Shown one piece after another: positions 13,347 to 23,313 of a stretch of 64,000 nt of DNA. The position numbers and the translations under genes are program-made. Origin of the DNA: Phlegmacium glaucopus (lineage: Eukaryota > Basidiomycota > Agaricomycetes > Agaricales > Cortinariaceae); NCBI GenBank assembly GCA_015039465.1, contig MU130532.1, positions 603,582-667,581 on the forward strand, in the 5' to 3' direction. Under the pieces are notes generated by a model that searched no databases, was not told where the DNA came from, and saw only the letters and a list, made by a program, of their open reading frames with translations. How positions within the stretch are numbered: the stretch's first letter is position 1; each line of letters begins with the position of its first letter.

Positions 13347-13379
13347 CAGCAAGGTGTCTGTCGACGAAGTCGACCGCTA
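13347..13379 (-). repeat. 5' terminus of Helitron A: hairpin and asymmetric inverted repeat
   Basis: Read on the minus strand from 13379, the end is TAGCGGTCGACTTCGTCGAC. GTCGAC pairs with GTCGAC across a TTC loop. After AGAC comes ACCTTGCTG (13355-13347), which is the inverse of the last bases of the element's own 3' hairpin. The first 20 bases are identical to those of element B (17548-17567), while the adjoining sequence outside differs. Confidence 0.85.
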
Positions 13380-14330
13380 TACAAATAAACACAATCACTG
13401 TCAATCCCTTTATAATCACGTGACATTGGTTGTGCATGGAAGCAGATGGAAGCCGTTCTAAGTACGTAGTACAGTAGAAGTTCTCATACTGCATAGCCTC
13501 GGGACCGGCCATTGGGTTATGCATTAATAGATTTATGCAGGACGAAAGTGTCACAAATTGTGACATATGTGACCCTCTGACCAATTGGGCGACAGCGTTA
13601 CTCGGTTTTCGTAAAATAACTGGGTCAACAACGTTTGAGTAGAGCTAATAAGATTTTCATGCAACAACTGGGCTCTGTACTTGCGTAATTGACAAGGCAA
13701 TTCTAAGGAGAAGCTCTCACCTCCTGATACCTGGCACAAACTTTTTCGAGCCTTTCACAGAGCTTCATGAGTTCACATCGCGAGGGCAAACCATCGACAT
13801 CATCATCCTCCGAGTCCGAATCATCAAGTTTGATGACTTCACCACAGGCAACTATGCATGATAGTATTCTTTGTAACAGAGCCTTAGGCTTTCGTATGTA
13901 AGGTTTTGCTTTTGCGCGAGCCTGTTTACGGGTGGTTCAGGACCAGCAGATATTTCCATCGACTTTGTATCCATGGTGTTCGCTCAACTTTTTATGAGGA
14001 AAATTCTGTCATTCCACCTTAGTACCGTACCCTGTTAAGTTAAGCATTATTCTAATAAATCGCAAGCAGTTGGTGGTGTTCCCGACCCTATGTCGTCGCC
14101 ATTCATCAGTATAAACAAAATTCCCACCTACTCCGATAATGCATATTGGGGTCCCCAGGCCTATGCATTATGCATTATGCAATATGCACCCCATTTCCCT
14201 GCGTCCCATGGTGGTTCCGACGCCAGACCTATGCATTAATAGATTTATGCATCATGACGTTATGCATTATGAAAACTTCTACTGTAGCAGTCTATGCCCA
14301 ATACAGACATCCTGAACTCAAACCACCGCA
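13380..14330. other. Intergenic stretch with ATGCATTA-rich repeats
   Basis: No gene is supported. A 22-bp sequence with core ATGCATTAATAGATTTATGC occurs perfectly at 13518-13539 and 14230-14251. More ATGCATT units cluster at 14160-14190 and 14262-14272, just upstream of the mitochondrial carrier gene. Confidence 0.6.
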
Positions 14331-15827
14331 ATGTCAGCAGGGAGAGCAACCAAACTGCCTGCCTCCGTTACTTGCGATGAATGTCAACCTTTACTAGCTG
14401 CATCCAGAAGCGATGAAGATATCACTATTATTACTTCTACCGACCCCGAAGATCAAAGGAAACTTGAAAGATCGGACGAACTAGGCTGGAAATTATATAC
14501 CTTCTATGGGATTTCAACCGCTGTAGGTCTCCTGGGTCTGACTTTGCTCATTAAACGGTGCATCCATGCTGGAGATATGAAAGTGAGAACCTTTATTCCT
14601 GTTCAACTTTCAAAGCAAATGTTTGACATTTTTGCCTCATGATTTAGTTTGATTTGAGAGGAGCGTTGATGAGCGCACTTGGCGGAGGACTAAGTGGTGC
14701 AGCAGGTAGAGTAAAATATTTTATACCCACTTTCATCATTTCTGATTCTTTGAATTCCGGAATGGTTAGCAATGGTACTCCAAGTTCTTACCCTCATGGT
14801 ACGTTCATAATTCATTTGAATACCAATTAATTTCATAATAATTGTTTTAACCGACCTTCAGCCATTGCGTACAGTCATGAACTACCAATACCGTTACGGC
14901 ACAACCGCAACCCAAGCCGTCCACACCCTTTATGAGGACGGAGGTTGGACGCGATATTACCAAGGTCTCACAGCTGCTCTCATCCAAGGCCCTGTATCTC
15001 GCTTCGGAGACACAGCAGCGAATGCAGGCATCCTTGCCTTGTTGCAAAGTAACGCGTACATGAAGAAGCTCCCCATACTGATACAAACAATCTTTGCCAG
15101 CCTTGCCGATATTCCCTTTCGAATGATCTTGACTCCTGTGGACACAGTGAAGACGACATTACAGACCCAAGGAAGGCCGGGAATGCGGATCCTTCGTGCT
15201 CGGGTAAGGCTCTTTTCTTTCATCTTGAATGTTTCTTTTCAAGATGATATTCTAACCTTTCGCAACTATAGGTCAAGATGTATGGTATCGGAAGTCTATG
15301 GTACGGTGCTCTTGCAACTGCGGCAGCCACCTTTATCGGGCACTACCCAGTCAGGCATGTTGTTTAATGTCATACTCTATATGATTAATGTCCTCGCAGT
15401 GGTTTGGGACCTACAATTACCTAGAAGCCAAGCTTCCTATTGCCCACACCGTTTTCTTAAACCTCATCCGACACGCTTTTATCGGATTTATAGCCTCCGT
15501 GATTTCTGACTGCGTATCTAACTCTCTTCGCGTGGTCAAAACATATCGACAAGTCAATGAGACCCGTATAGGATACATAGCAGCCGCACAAGCTGTTATT
15601 GCCGTAGATGGTATAAGTGGTCTTCTCGGCCGCGGATTGAAGACTCGTATTTTGGCGAATGGATTGCAAGGGGTGATGTTCTCGATACTTTGGAGGTTCT
15701 TGGATTTGTGAGTTCCTTTTTACTTGCATTCGACTTCGCACAGAGTGTGGTGGGATGTGTGGAAAAGAGATTCTAAAAATAACTAACATACACATATGAT
15801 TGCAGGTGGAACAAGAAAACAACGTAA
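14331..15827 (+). CDS. Mitochondrial carrier family protein (SLC25-like)
   Basis: A predicted inner-membrane solute transporter; the substrate cannot be told. Spliced exons give an N-terminal soluble extension (MSAGRATKLPASV), a hydrophobic segment (GISTAVGLLGLTLL), then three repeat-like units. The unit signatures are PLRTVMNYQYRYG, PVDTVKTTLQTQG (the canonical P-x-D-x-x-K carrier motif) and SNSLRVVKTYRQ. The EDGGWTRYYQGL and VDGISGLLGRGLKTR stretches match the G-x-x-G-F/L-Y-R-G part of carrier repeats. Introns fall near 14580-14647, 14706-14770, 14799-14862, 15205-15271, 15353-15400 and 15710-15805. The final exon encodes WNKKTT and stops at 15827. The gene lies in the host island between the two Helitron 5' ends and shows no break. 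The weakly canonical first repeat suggests a divergent subfamily. Confidence 0.8.
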
Positions 15828-16589
15828 GAAGTCAAATGCACTGGACAATGGGCCTTATATAGGACAGGAAATGGGGATGACTGAGCGTCCAGACGAATCT
15901 GCATGCCCTCCAGACCAAAAGACGATTGTGGATGCTTCATCTATATGCCCCCGCAGCGAAATGTCCACCTCAACAAAATAGTCGTATATTCGAACAAATG
16001 TGAAGAACGTGTGGTCATAGTCACGACGTTTTGATTTCATACAATAAATGTTTATCACGAAAGCTCGGGTTCAACATTTGAACGATTTCAACGATCGCCA
16101 TGGCCCCTCATGTTTTCAAGATCATCCGGCCTCAAATTCGACCCTCAACTTCGACATCCTTTAAGCTGTCCACAGCGTCTCAACTTTCGTGTGCTCGAGC
16201 CACATGTCCGCCCTTGACAATTTTTATCCCGTTTACTGTCAGCTTTTAACGTTTGCGCTGTCCCAATCATCACTGGCCTCGCAGGGTTTTCCCCGGTTTA
16301 GTGATGACTACGCCTAAATCATTGTGGAATGCAAGAAATAGAACAGTATTGGAACAGTACTCCGAGTGGACTACAATTTGCAATGCACGCGCCATCCTTA
16401 AACCTTGCAACTTGCAAAGCTGCAGTTGCCACATAGCTGGTTAGGGAGTCCATAGACGAGAGCTACATCGTGCACCATCCCATTCAATCTCTTCGTTATC
16501 TGACGTTCTCCGGGATTACATTTCATCACTTCTCAGATTACATTGACTAGGAACCAAATAGGAACGGTTAAATACTCGGGGGTGGCTCA

Positions 16590-17489
16590 TCAAGCTACTA
16601 ACGACCCGATTTGAGAAAGTCCATCGAAATCAGATATGACATGTTCGAGACATGTAAAACTTACCATAACAAACTTCTTGAATGCTTCGAAGTACTGTAG
16701 GACGATGCGCCTATTCTCCAATGGCCGCATCCCCTTGCCACGATCCACGTAATGGGTACTGTCTGGTACACGGGGAACAAACTGCAAGACAACCGTCTTG
16801 TTTGCAGGGTAGGACGCCGTTGATATCGCATCAACCAGGGTATCGGTAACGGGAATCAAGTAAAAGACTGCAGCGGTACCGATCATCACGATACCGGGCA
16901 TAAGTTTGTGGGCCAGCTTTGGTAGACCCGCTAGCCTACGAATCCCGTTGTTCTGATGAAAGGCGGCGATTGCCTCGGCGACGAGCTGGGGTTCAAAATC
17001 CTGGTTGTAGCCTTGGCGCTGTGAAGTCATCAGAAAGTTTGATTCTGCAATCTGACAGAAACTCGCCTTGCCTTCCTGCACAAGAAGAATAAACCGACCA
17101 TCTTCGATCACGCAGACGTCGGTTTTGGCATCTACTCGGTGCCCTGCCATGATGAATGGGATCTCCTTCCTGGAACGGATCAGGCGCTGCCGGCCACTAT
17201 TATACTTCATCAGGCGCAAAAGGAGAGCGGCAAAGTCGTCAACTGCAGATTCTTCGAATCCGTTCTCCACAGATGACAGATGCAGAAAGAAGTCCCGCTC
17301 GTCGTCCAATAGGTCGCCATCTGGCATATCCAAGTTATTGAGGATTGTCGGGGAGATAAAAGATTGGGGAAGCTCAGGATTTCCGAAGAATATGGTAGTG
17401 TCGGTGTCGACCACCTTGATGTTGAATGCGAGAAGCTCGTTACTGGTCCAATCACTTCCCGACTTAGCCGATCGTATGAGGTTTGCCAT
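16590..17489 (-). CDS. Uncharacterised fungal protein, possible PD-(D/E)XK-like fold
   Basis: An open frame of 299 codons starts MANLIRSAKSGSDWTS. It contains KTDVCVIEDGRFILLVQEGK, then QLVAEAIAAF, GIVMIGTAAVFYLIPVT and PLENRRIVLQYFEAFKKFV. The pattern D...(Q/E)-x-K followed by an Ala-rich helix resembles PD-(D/E)XK nuclease-like folds, but that is inference only. The family seems to be one of the multi-copy Agaricomycete families. A GTAAGT donor after KKFVM (around 16670) suggests the true end lies in a further exon, so the last 25 codons here may be intron. The start codon is only 59 bp from the 5' end of Helitron B, so its upstream region is now transposon DNA. Confidence 0.6.
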   Translation of the reverse strand: MANLIRSAKSGSDWTSNELLAFNIKVVDTDTTIFFGNPELPQSFISPTILNNLDMPDGDLLDDERDFFLHLSSVENGFEESAVDDFAALLLRLMKYNSGRQRLIRSRKEIPFIMAGHRVDAKTDVCVIEDGRFILLVQEGKASFCQIAESNFLMTSQRQGYNQDFEPQLVAEAIAAFHQNNGIRRLAGLPKLAHKLMPGIVMIGTAAVFYLIPVTDTLVDAISTASYPANKTVVLQFVPRVPDSTHYVDRGKGMRPLENRRIVLQYFEAFKKFVMVSFTCLEHVISDFDGLSQIGSLVA

Positions 17490-17547
17490 GATGATGATCG
17501 TAAGGATGTGGGGCAGGATGTGAATGTTTGCAAGAGATTTAAGTCAC

Positions 17548-17581
17548 TAGCGGTCGACTTCGTCGACAAAAAACCTTGCTG
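17548..17581 (+). repeat. 5' terminus of Helitron B: hairpin and asymmetric inverted repeat
   Basis: Twenty bases are identical to the 5' end of element A and include the GTCGAC-TTC-GTCGAC hairpin. A run of A and then ACCTTGCTG (17573-17581) follow, the latter inverted relative to the 3' hairpin. Confidence 0.85.
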
Positions 17582-17797
17582 AGTAATCCTCCTTCCTTTT
17601 CGCAACATAAAATTAAGAGTTATGTATACAAAGTTGAATATATGATTTGGGATGTTAACATACAAGCACATTTAGCTATTGAAGACAGTGTATGTAAATA
17701 ATAGTCGGCTTTGACTCATTGCAAAGCTGTATGATTATCTAATTCCATTGCAAGAATTCGTATTAATTCAGTGGCCATTCGATGGAGTTGAAGGTAT

Positions 17798-19153
17798 TTA
17801 CCATTTGTTTTGCTTTTTTTTTTTTTTGGCTGGACCTTCGACGAGAGGGGATTCACCCTCGGTTGCTGTAGCATCATCATCTTCATCCACCGCCCTCTTT
17901 TTCCCGTCCACCTTCGTTAACAAACGTGCATCGGCATATTGAGTGAAAGGGAGTTCGCGAATGGGCCCTGAATTATCATCTTCAGAACTGATGGTGGTGC
18001 TGGGGTTGGGAGTTGATGCCCCAGCAATGAGTGCTGTTTATATAAAAATGAATTTTGTAATAAGTATTGATGTCTTTTGTCGTTACCTGGGTGAAAGGAG
18101 ATCGCGGCACTTATTTGGTCTCTCCTTATGCTGGGGGATTGAGGAAGGAATGTTGGGCCCTTTAACGCCAGGCTTTTATAGGGAGACGGAGTACGTTTTT
18201 TGGCAGGTTCGAGGATTTGAATCTCTGTAGCCGTGGCGGAAAATGTGTTGCTTGCTTTTCCATTGTTATTCTTTTCTCTGATCGCATAGTGTCTCAAGCT
18301 GAATTGAATGAGGACGAGTGATCCTTTGAGCGAGAGTTCCAGGTCGTGAGTCTTGATAAGTTTCCCCTGAGCATCATACACACGCATTGGGTCCACTCGC
18401 CATTTATGAATTATATTTTCGAACATGGTCTGGAACCTGTCTCCGATTGGATATCCGTTAGACCAGTCCTCGTCGTCCGTGGCTGCGATCAGAATGATTA
18501 AAATTGTGAGTATCTCAAAGTTTAGCCTACGTACAATTGTACTGGATGGTCTGGATACACAGTGTCAGTGTTGGGATGAATTTAACTTATCAGCAAAATA
18601 AGCACTCACCCTCTTCTCGAACAAAGGCCAAGAGAATTTGATCGCCTTTTCTCGCTTTGATGTATCCCAGACAATGAAATGTTCTGGGCCAGGTCCATCA
18701 GTCGCCGCCTTCCTTTGAAGATTCTCGATGCGTTCAAGGCTGGTTTGGAAGTCTGTCTTGAATTCTGGGTGGGTTTGGGGGGACACGATTTGGAATTGTG
18801 CTTTTGCGGTCTCTAAAGTTGAATTAGGGAAGCTGGGATTGAAGTTGCCATGGGCGTCTACGAAAAGTCGATCACTGGAGATGACGCCGACTACTGTACA
18901 CGTTGCTTTCTCAGAGGGGGTATGCTTGTTATCGAGCGGCGCATTCATGAGATCGTTCTGGTTGCCGGTCTTCAGCCACACCACTTCCGAATCAAAACCA
19001 GGTGAAGCAACATAATTGCGTGTATTTATCAACGTCGCCCGCATCCATGGAGCACTGAAGTTGGACTCGCTGGAGATTGCTGGCGTGCTATTGAGGACAT
19101 TGAGTTTTGATTCGCTCCATAAGAAACAAAGTTTCGCACCTAGCAGTATCCAT
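17798..19153 (-). CDS. Helitron accessory protein 1, copy B (unknown function)
   Basis: I do not recognise this family. Exon 1 encodes MDTA (from 19153) and is spliced at AG|GTGCGA to STPAISSESNFSAPWMRATL. The long second exon has VVWLKTGNQNDLM, LFVDAHGNFNPSF and IVWDTSKREKAIKFSWPLFEKR. Later exons encode WRVDPMRVYDAQGKL, LVLIQFSLRHYAIREKNNN and TFSATATEIQIL. The C terminus is acidic then basic (DGKKRAVDEDDDATATEGE, PAKKKKKQNKW), a likely nuclear localisation signal. The alternating beta-rich pattern of the LVLIQFSLRHYAI block could be an OB-type fold, which would parallel the RPA-like ssDNA-binding proteins of plant Helitrons, but this is only a guess. A 14-base A run near the end (17814-17827 on the plus strand) encodes the Lys tract, so its length sets the reading frame of the stop. 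The gene is transcribed toward the element's 5' end. Confidence 0.75.
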
Positions 19154-20241
19154 TTTTTTTTATTGGAGGGAAACGAGGAGTGGCTGAATTTTTTTCAATC
19201 TTAAACTTAAATGTCTTATATTCGTCCGAGTCTCTTCAAAGGTTGGCATACGATAGCGGATGTCTATTTTTAAAAATGTTAGTGTTATTCATTGTCCATT
19301 GTTGTTGATTGCGCCTACAGCCGTAGCCAATAATCAAAAGATCGGAGATCGAGATTCATGGTCGCTGGCCGTGAATTGATTCTAGAGTGTATTCGGTCAG
19401 TCTGACATGTATAATGAATCTTGATATGAACATCGGGTATGTTAAAGCGACATACATGGCAAATGCTTGTTTCATAACATATATGTTCATGTCGGCATCG
19501 TTAAGTTGGGAAACCGGGATTTGCACGACTAACAAAATGGGTATTCATGAGAAATGGTAAGCATCGTGATTCGCTGTCTCACCAAAAGCGATGAAGGAAG
19601 GATTAGTGAATCAGGTTGGTGATAGCGCTTTGGACCTTTGATAAAGGAAGTTAGGTACTGTGGTATAACGCCGTCGAATACTGACTTGTTTGGTCACTGT
19701 GATGCAAACAAAGATCCCAAATTTGCTCAAATCATGAGGGTAGCGTTGTGAGACATTCCGCATGGGTACCTCAACTGTGTAATGGAAATCGATCGACGAC
19801 GGTATTAAAACTTTTGCAGCTGAGAATTGTTGGTATCGTGACCTTTATAATTAAAGGATGAGTTCATAGACCTTTCAATTACCAAACGTTAGAAACCAAG
19901 ATGTCTACGTTATACATTAATAACAGTACCATACCCGGCATCGCTGAGGAGATTAGGGTCGTCAAGTGTTTATAGTAATGAGCGTTGAAAGACGTATGAC
20001 ATTTTGAGGTCGGGTCGTGTTCTAAACCCTTCGTACCCTTTAATGTAAAAGTGCAATGATGACTTACCGATCCTCATGGTTATATTGGGTTATAGGATCT
20101 GAGACTTATATCCCCTTTGAGGAGGAGTGCGAAGAACAGTTACGTGCAAATCCTTTCAACGCTTGTGGTGTTGGCCACATTCACTTTGTCAGATATTTGA
20201 ACCACCTATATCAGTCCAACAAAAACACCTTTATCTTGATT
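19154..20241. other. Divergent spacer between B1 and B2
   Basis: About 1.1 kb without a supported gene. It holds the outward-facing starts of B1 and B2 and therefore probably both promoters. An in-frame ATG at 20056 could extend B2 upstream, but the paired gene A2 does not support that extension. Confidence 0.45.
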
Positions 20242-21060
20242 ATGGCGACTATGCTTAAGGACTTTATTCTGGCTTCTCCCAATGTTTCTCTTTCCCATGC
20301 TCATTACGGTCACGATTTTCAATTTGGCAATTCTACCCGTCTGTTTTCGTCACCAATGCAACATTTTCAATTTGCTGTTGAACTTGAAGGCTCTGAAAAT
20401 CGTTTTATTGTCCTTGGGCAACTTACTGGTTTTAAAATCGTGGAAGACTCGGTGGGTGACTTTTCATACATTACCTTATTGACTTTTAATTAAATATAAA
20501 TTTTCTTTTGATGTTGAGTTCGGTTTGTGTTTGTCGCTCGACTTAGGACAAATTGGATCATCGTGTTTTTTTGCTGGCCTGTTTCAGGCACAGCTAGAAA
20601 CCCTGGAAAGCGTAGAAGAGCAAGATGCGACGGACTGTGCTGTGAAAGATCAGGTATGTCATTCTTTAACTATAACCCTCGATTGTAGCATATCATTTGT
20701 TCGCAGCATATAAAATGGCGCAGTTCTAACAATCAGTTGAATCTAAAAGCTTATGGACGACAGAACATTGCAAACTGTTCCTTGTCCTTGTCTGATGTTG
20801 GATCTTCCATAGTCGCAGTCATGAAGCTTTGCTGTTTAGATGTTAGTTGTGGTCCATCCACGTATTCAAGGGTAGGTTCTTTGATCTTACTCTTTTGTTT
20901 TAAACATTGTGTACTGAGCGCTTACAAAAATTAGACATATTGGATTGAGACGCATAGTGTCTATCCGTTCACTGCAAATGAATTAATTGATTCAGAACAT
21001 GTTCAAGACATCATCAGGCACTGGCGGATGACGAAGGAGTTCATAAATTCTGATATCTAA
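20242..21060 (+). CDS. Helitron accessory protein 2, copy B (unknown function)
   Basis: Four exons can be joined cleanly: 20242-20451 (70 codons), 20588-20653 (22), 20707-20871 (55) and 20935-21060, giving 188 residues. All introns are phase 0 with GT-AG ends. The start MATMLKDFILASPNVSLSHAHYG aligns with copy A (MTTTLERFISAYPDVTLAHAAYG). RFIVLGQLTGFKIVED aligns with RFLVVGQLMSFKVIEH, CSLSLSDVGSSIVAVMKL with CSLSPSDIGSFILAVVEL, and TYWIETHSVYPF with TYWMEAYTFHIF. The conserved exon layout and reading frame point to selection on the protein. There is no signal peptide, membrane segment or known catalytic motif. The gene lies in Rep orientation between B1 and the passenger genes. Confidence 0.78.
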
Positions 21061-21522
21061 GAAACATCTCTCTTTATGACCGCAAATAAAAAATTCTTTG
21101 ATTAAACATCGTTGTTTTTAATTGTAAGTCGGAAGGAGGTAAAATTGTTGCTAGGCTGGTTATGGGTCCATTTTTTTTTCCTTCACCTTCTGTCCAATCA
21201 CTGTCCATTCCCATTTTTTATTGATGTTATTGACTGCGGTAATTTCAGTAAATGATCTTCATTGCTCGCAAGTGGTTCTCAACTTCAAATGGAAGATAGG
21301 TGTTGCTTTGATAATGCATGTGCACACCAGCCTCGTTCCACCTGCTCTGATCTGACTCAGGTTCAGGAATTTCGGGAAGGTCTTCTCGATCGTACTGGCT
21401 CAGCTTTTTCACGGTTTGGACTCAAGCAGCTATTATTTTTTGTGGTCCATTAGAATTTCATGACACGCTGAATGAAACGTTCAGTGTAACGGTGTTCATT
21501 GTGTATTATGACAAGCGAAATA

Positions 21523-22551
21523 TCAGACAAGAGTTACATTTTTATGATTTGGACAAGTTGAGTTAACACATCGCAAACCCAGTCTCCACTTGTAATTTGA
21601 ATCACCAATGTCATCGGTCAATGAATTGATATCCTGGTGGTTATTGTTGTCTTCATACCCTCCCCAGCGCATGATTCCTACGCCATCAAGTGCTTCAGTA
21701 CATCTCCAAATGGCTAGACAGGCTGTACCACAGACAAAGGCACGTTGGGTCCTTGGATTGACGCATCGGATACCCCTCTGTGAAAGTCGAACGAGATCGG
21801 ATACAATGAGCTGAGCCATACCTCGCATTGTTTCTCTTTGTGATAACAATTTGGGATAGAAACAATACATTCTCTTTGCTGTGAACGCATTGAACTGACA
21901 AGTGAACGCTGATGAAATTACGACTGGAATGATTGAAGGTCCTTTCGCGGCGGTGATTGTGATGGTTGTACCCTAGACCATGTGTAAAACATTTAGATTT
22001 TGGCTGTTTTAATGGTTTTACAAGTGGGAGGTCCTTACCGAGCTTTGTATCAACCTTATGAATCGGCTGGCGCATTCATTGTAGACAACACTGGGGGGTC
22101 CATCATATTCGACGAGTGTTCCCGATCCGCTAAGGAAGTTCTTCAGTCTATCAACGGCGTAGGGCGATTTGTTTGGAACAACGATGTTAAGGTCTCGTGG
22201 TGCAATTCTATCCACCGTCATGACATTCAATGCAGTGGAACCGACAACCGCGGAATTGGTCTCTTTAATCAAGTAGAAAAAGGCCGAGATGTCATTGAGA
22301 AAGGGTGTAAGAGACTTTTGCATGCGCTGTCGAACTGAAGTGTAGACGATCTCCCTGGCGTGGATGCTGGTATGAGTGAGGTTGACCAAAGTGGTCCATG
22401 AACATTGGAGGAGGATTTCAGTCATGAGTTCCGTAACGTTGAAGACGACGGCTGCTGCTTTTGGCTTGTTTGAAATGCCAAAAGCCTTTTGAAGGAGTCG
22501 TGCAGATTTCCTTGTATGGTGTTTTAGCATAGGATGTTGTATGTGAGGCAA
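21523..22551 (-). CDS. F-box-like protein with nucleotidyltransferase-like region, passenger gene
   Basis: Two exons (22551-22039 and 21972-21523) are joined at TCG|GTAAGG...CTAG|GGT. The N-terminal part (VFNVTELMTEILLQCSWTT, then LVNLTHTSIHAREIV) is F-box-like. It is followed by SAVVGSTALNVM and RDLNIVVP, which resemble the GS...DLN/V pattern of nucleotidyltransferase-like folds. The C-terminal exon has FTAKRMYCFYP, RCVNPRTQRAFVCGTACLAIWRC and a closing CVNSTCPNHKN. The architecture recalls multi-copy F-box/nucleotidyltransferase-like proteins that I associate with Agaricomycetes. The gene lies antisense inside Helitron B, between B2 and Rep, where element A has nothing, so it was probably captured. 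It looks full-length and unbroken. The enzymatic function is not established. Confidence 0.65.
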
Positions 22552-22590
22552 CAGCGAGCGCCGGCAGACACAGTGTTATTTCCAAATAAA

Positions 22591-23313
22591 TTACAGTCTG
22601 ATATAAGAACAAATTTGTGTAGGTCTGACGTCGTCCATTTTTCCATGTGAAAACTTATGGAAGAATCTGGAACAGATAAATTTTAATACTTTAAATGATG
22701 CGGAGTTTGCGTACATTTCTAATTTTTGACGGATCATTGGAATGTCGGAATGGTGGATATTCATCATGCCTTCAATTGTACTCCACTTCAAGACCAGCAG
22801 GTCTCCCAACCAAGTAAAACTCACGGTTGGAAGCATGTTCTTCAATAGATGATTGCTATCACACCGTCCAGGGTGCTGCGTTGGGGTCTAATGATATGTC
22901 AGATGACGCACACACTTGAAGTAACATCAAGCAACGAACTTGTGACTCCATCACCAATGTGTAGTGAATGGCTTCGTCCACGTCATTTAATGGTACGTTA
23001 GGAAGATTCTCGAAATTCGTTGCTAAGTTGATGACTTTTTGAGTTCCATACATAGCATGAGACAGCCAGAATTCGACCGCCATGTCCTGAGGTGTGCGAG
23101 CGTGGTCGATACCGATGTCGACAGGCACCGACACTATGTTGATCCTGGAGCAGTGAGTCCCCAACAAGATACCGTAGTAAACGTTTGTTTGCTATCGGTT
23201 GGACTTTATTCAAAACCCCAAAAAGGAAATAGAAAGCAAAACATTATTGGGGGGCTTACTGGAGTTTGAGTCCTGATGCGTTTATGAATTATGTTGATGT
23301 CGTAGTCCTCCAT
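22591..23313 (-). CDS. Uncharacterised fungal protein, second passenger gene in Helitron B
   Basis: The first exon starts MEDYDINIIHKRIRTQTP (ATG at 23313) and ends at a GTAAGC donor. The next exon has TNVYYGILLGTHCSRINIV and EAIHYTLVMESQVRCLML. The frame then shifts unless a short 40-bp intron (GTGTGTGCG...CGCAG) is removed, after which NHLLKNMLPTVSFTWLGDLLVLKW follows. That last block resembles the WxGdilVlKh motif of small fungal proteins often found near repeats. The 3' exon boundaries are unsure and the true stop may differ from the one given. If the 40-bp intron is not real, the gene is frameshifted. Confidence 0.45.

Larger units (their letters stand above)
2897..13379 (-). mobile_element. 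Helitron A, Helitron2-like, about 10.5 kb, degenerate
   Basis: This rolling-circle transposon is read right to left. Its 5' end (13379) starts TAGCGGTCGACTTCGTCGAC and contains a GTCGAC-TTC-GTCGAC hairpin. The motif ACCTTGCTG follows at 13355-13347. Its 3' end is the hairpin ACCTTGC-TTTACA-GCAAGGT at 2916-2897. The inverted ACCTTGCTG at both ends is an asymmetric TIR, as in Helitron2/Helentron elements, and no CTRR follows the hairpin. The element holds accessory gene A1 (antisense), accessory gene A2 and a Rep-helicase. Gene order and both ends match element B. Two in-frame TGA codons (12040-12042 in A1, 4997-4995 in the helicase) suggest it is no longer autonomous. The boundaries are inferred from sequence shared with B, not from an empty site. 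Confidence 0.85.

Noticed and set aside
14880..15223. Minus-strand frames inside the carrier gene
   Set aside because: They are shadows of the plus-strand carrier exons, which have the P-x-D-x-x-K motif and consistent splice sites.
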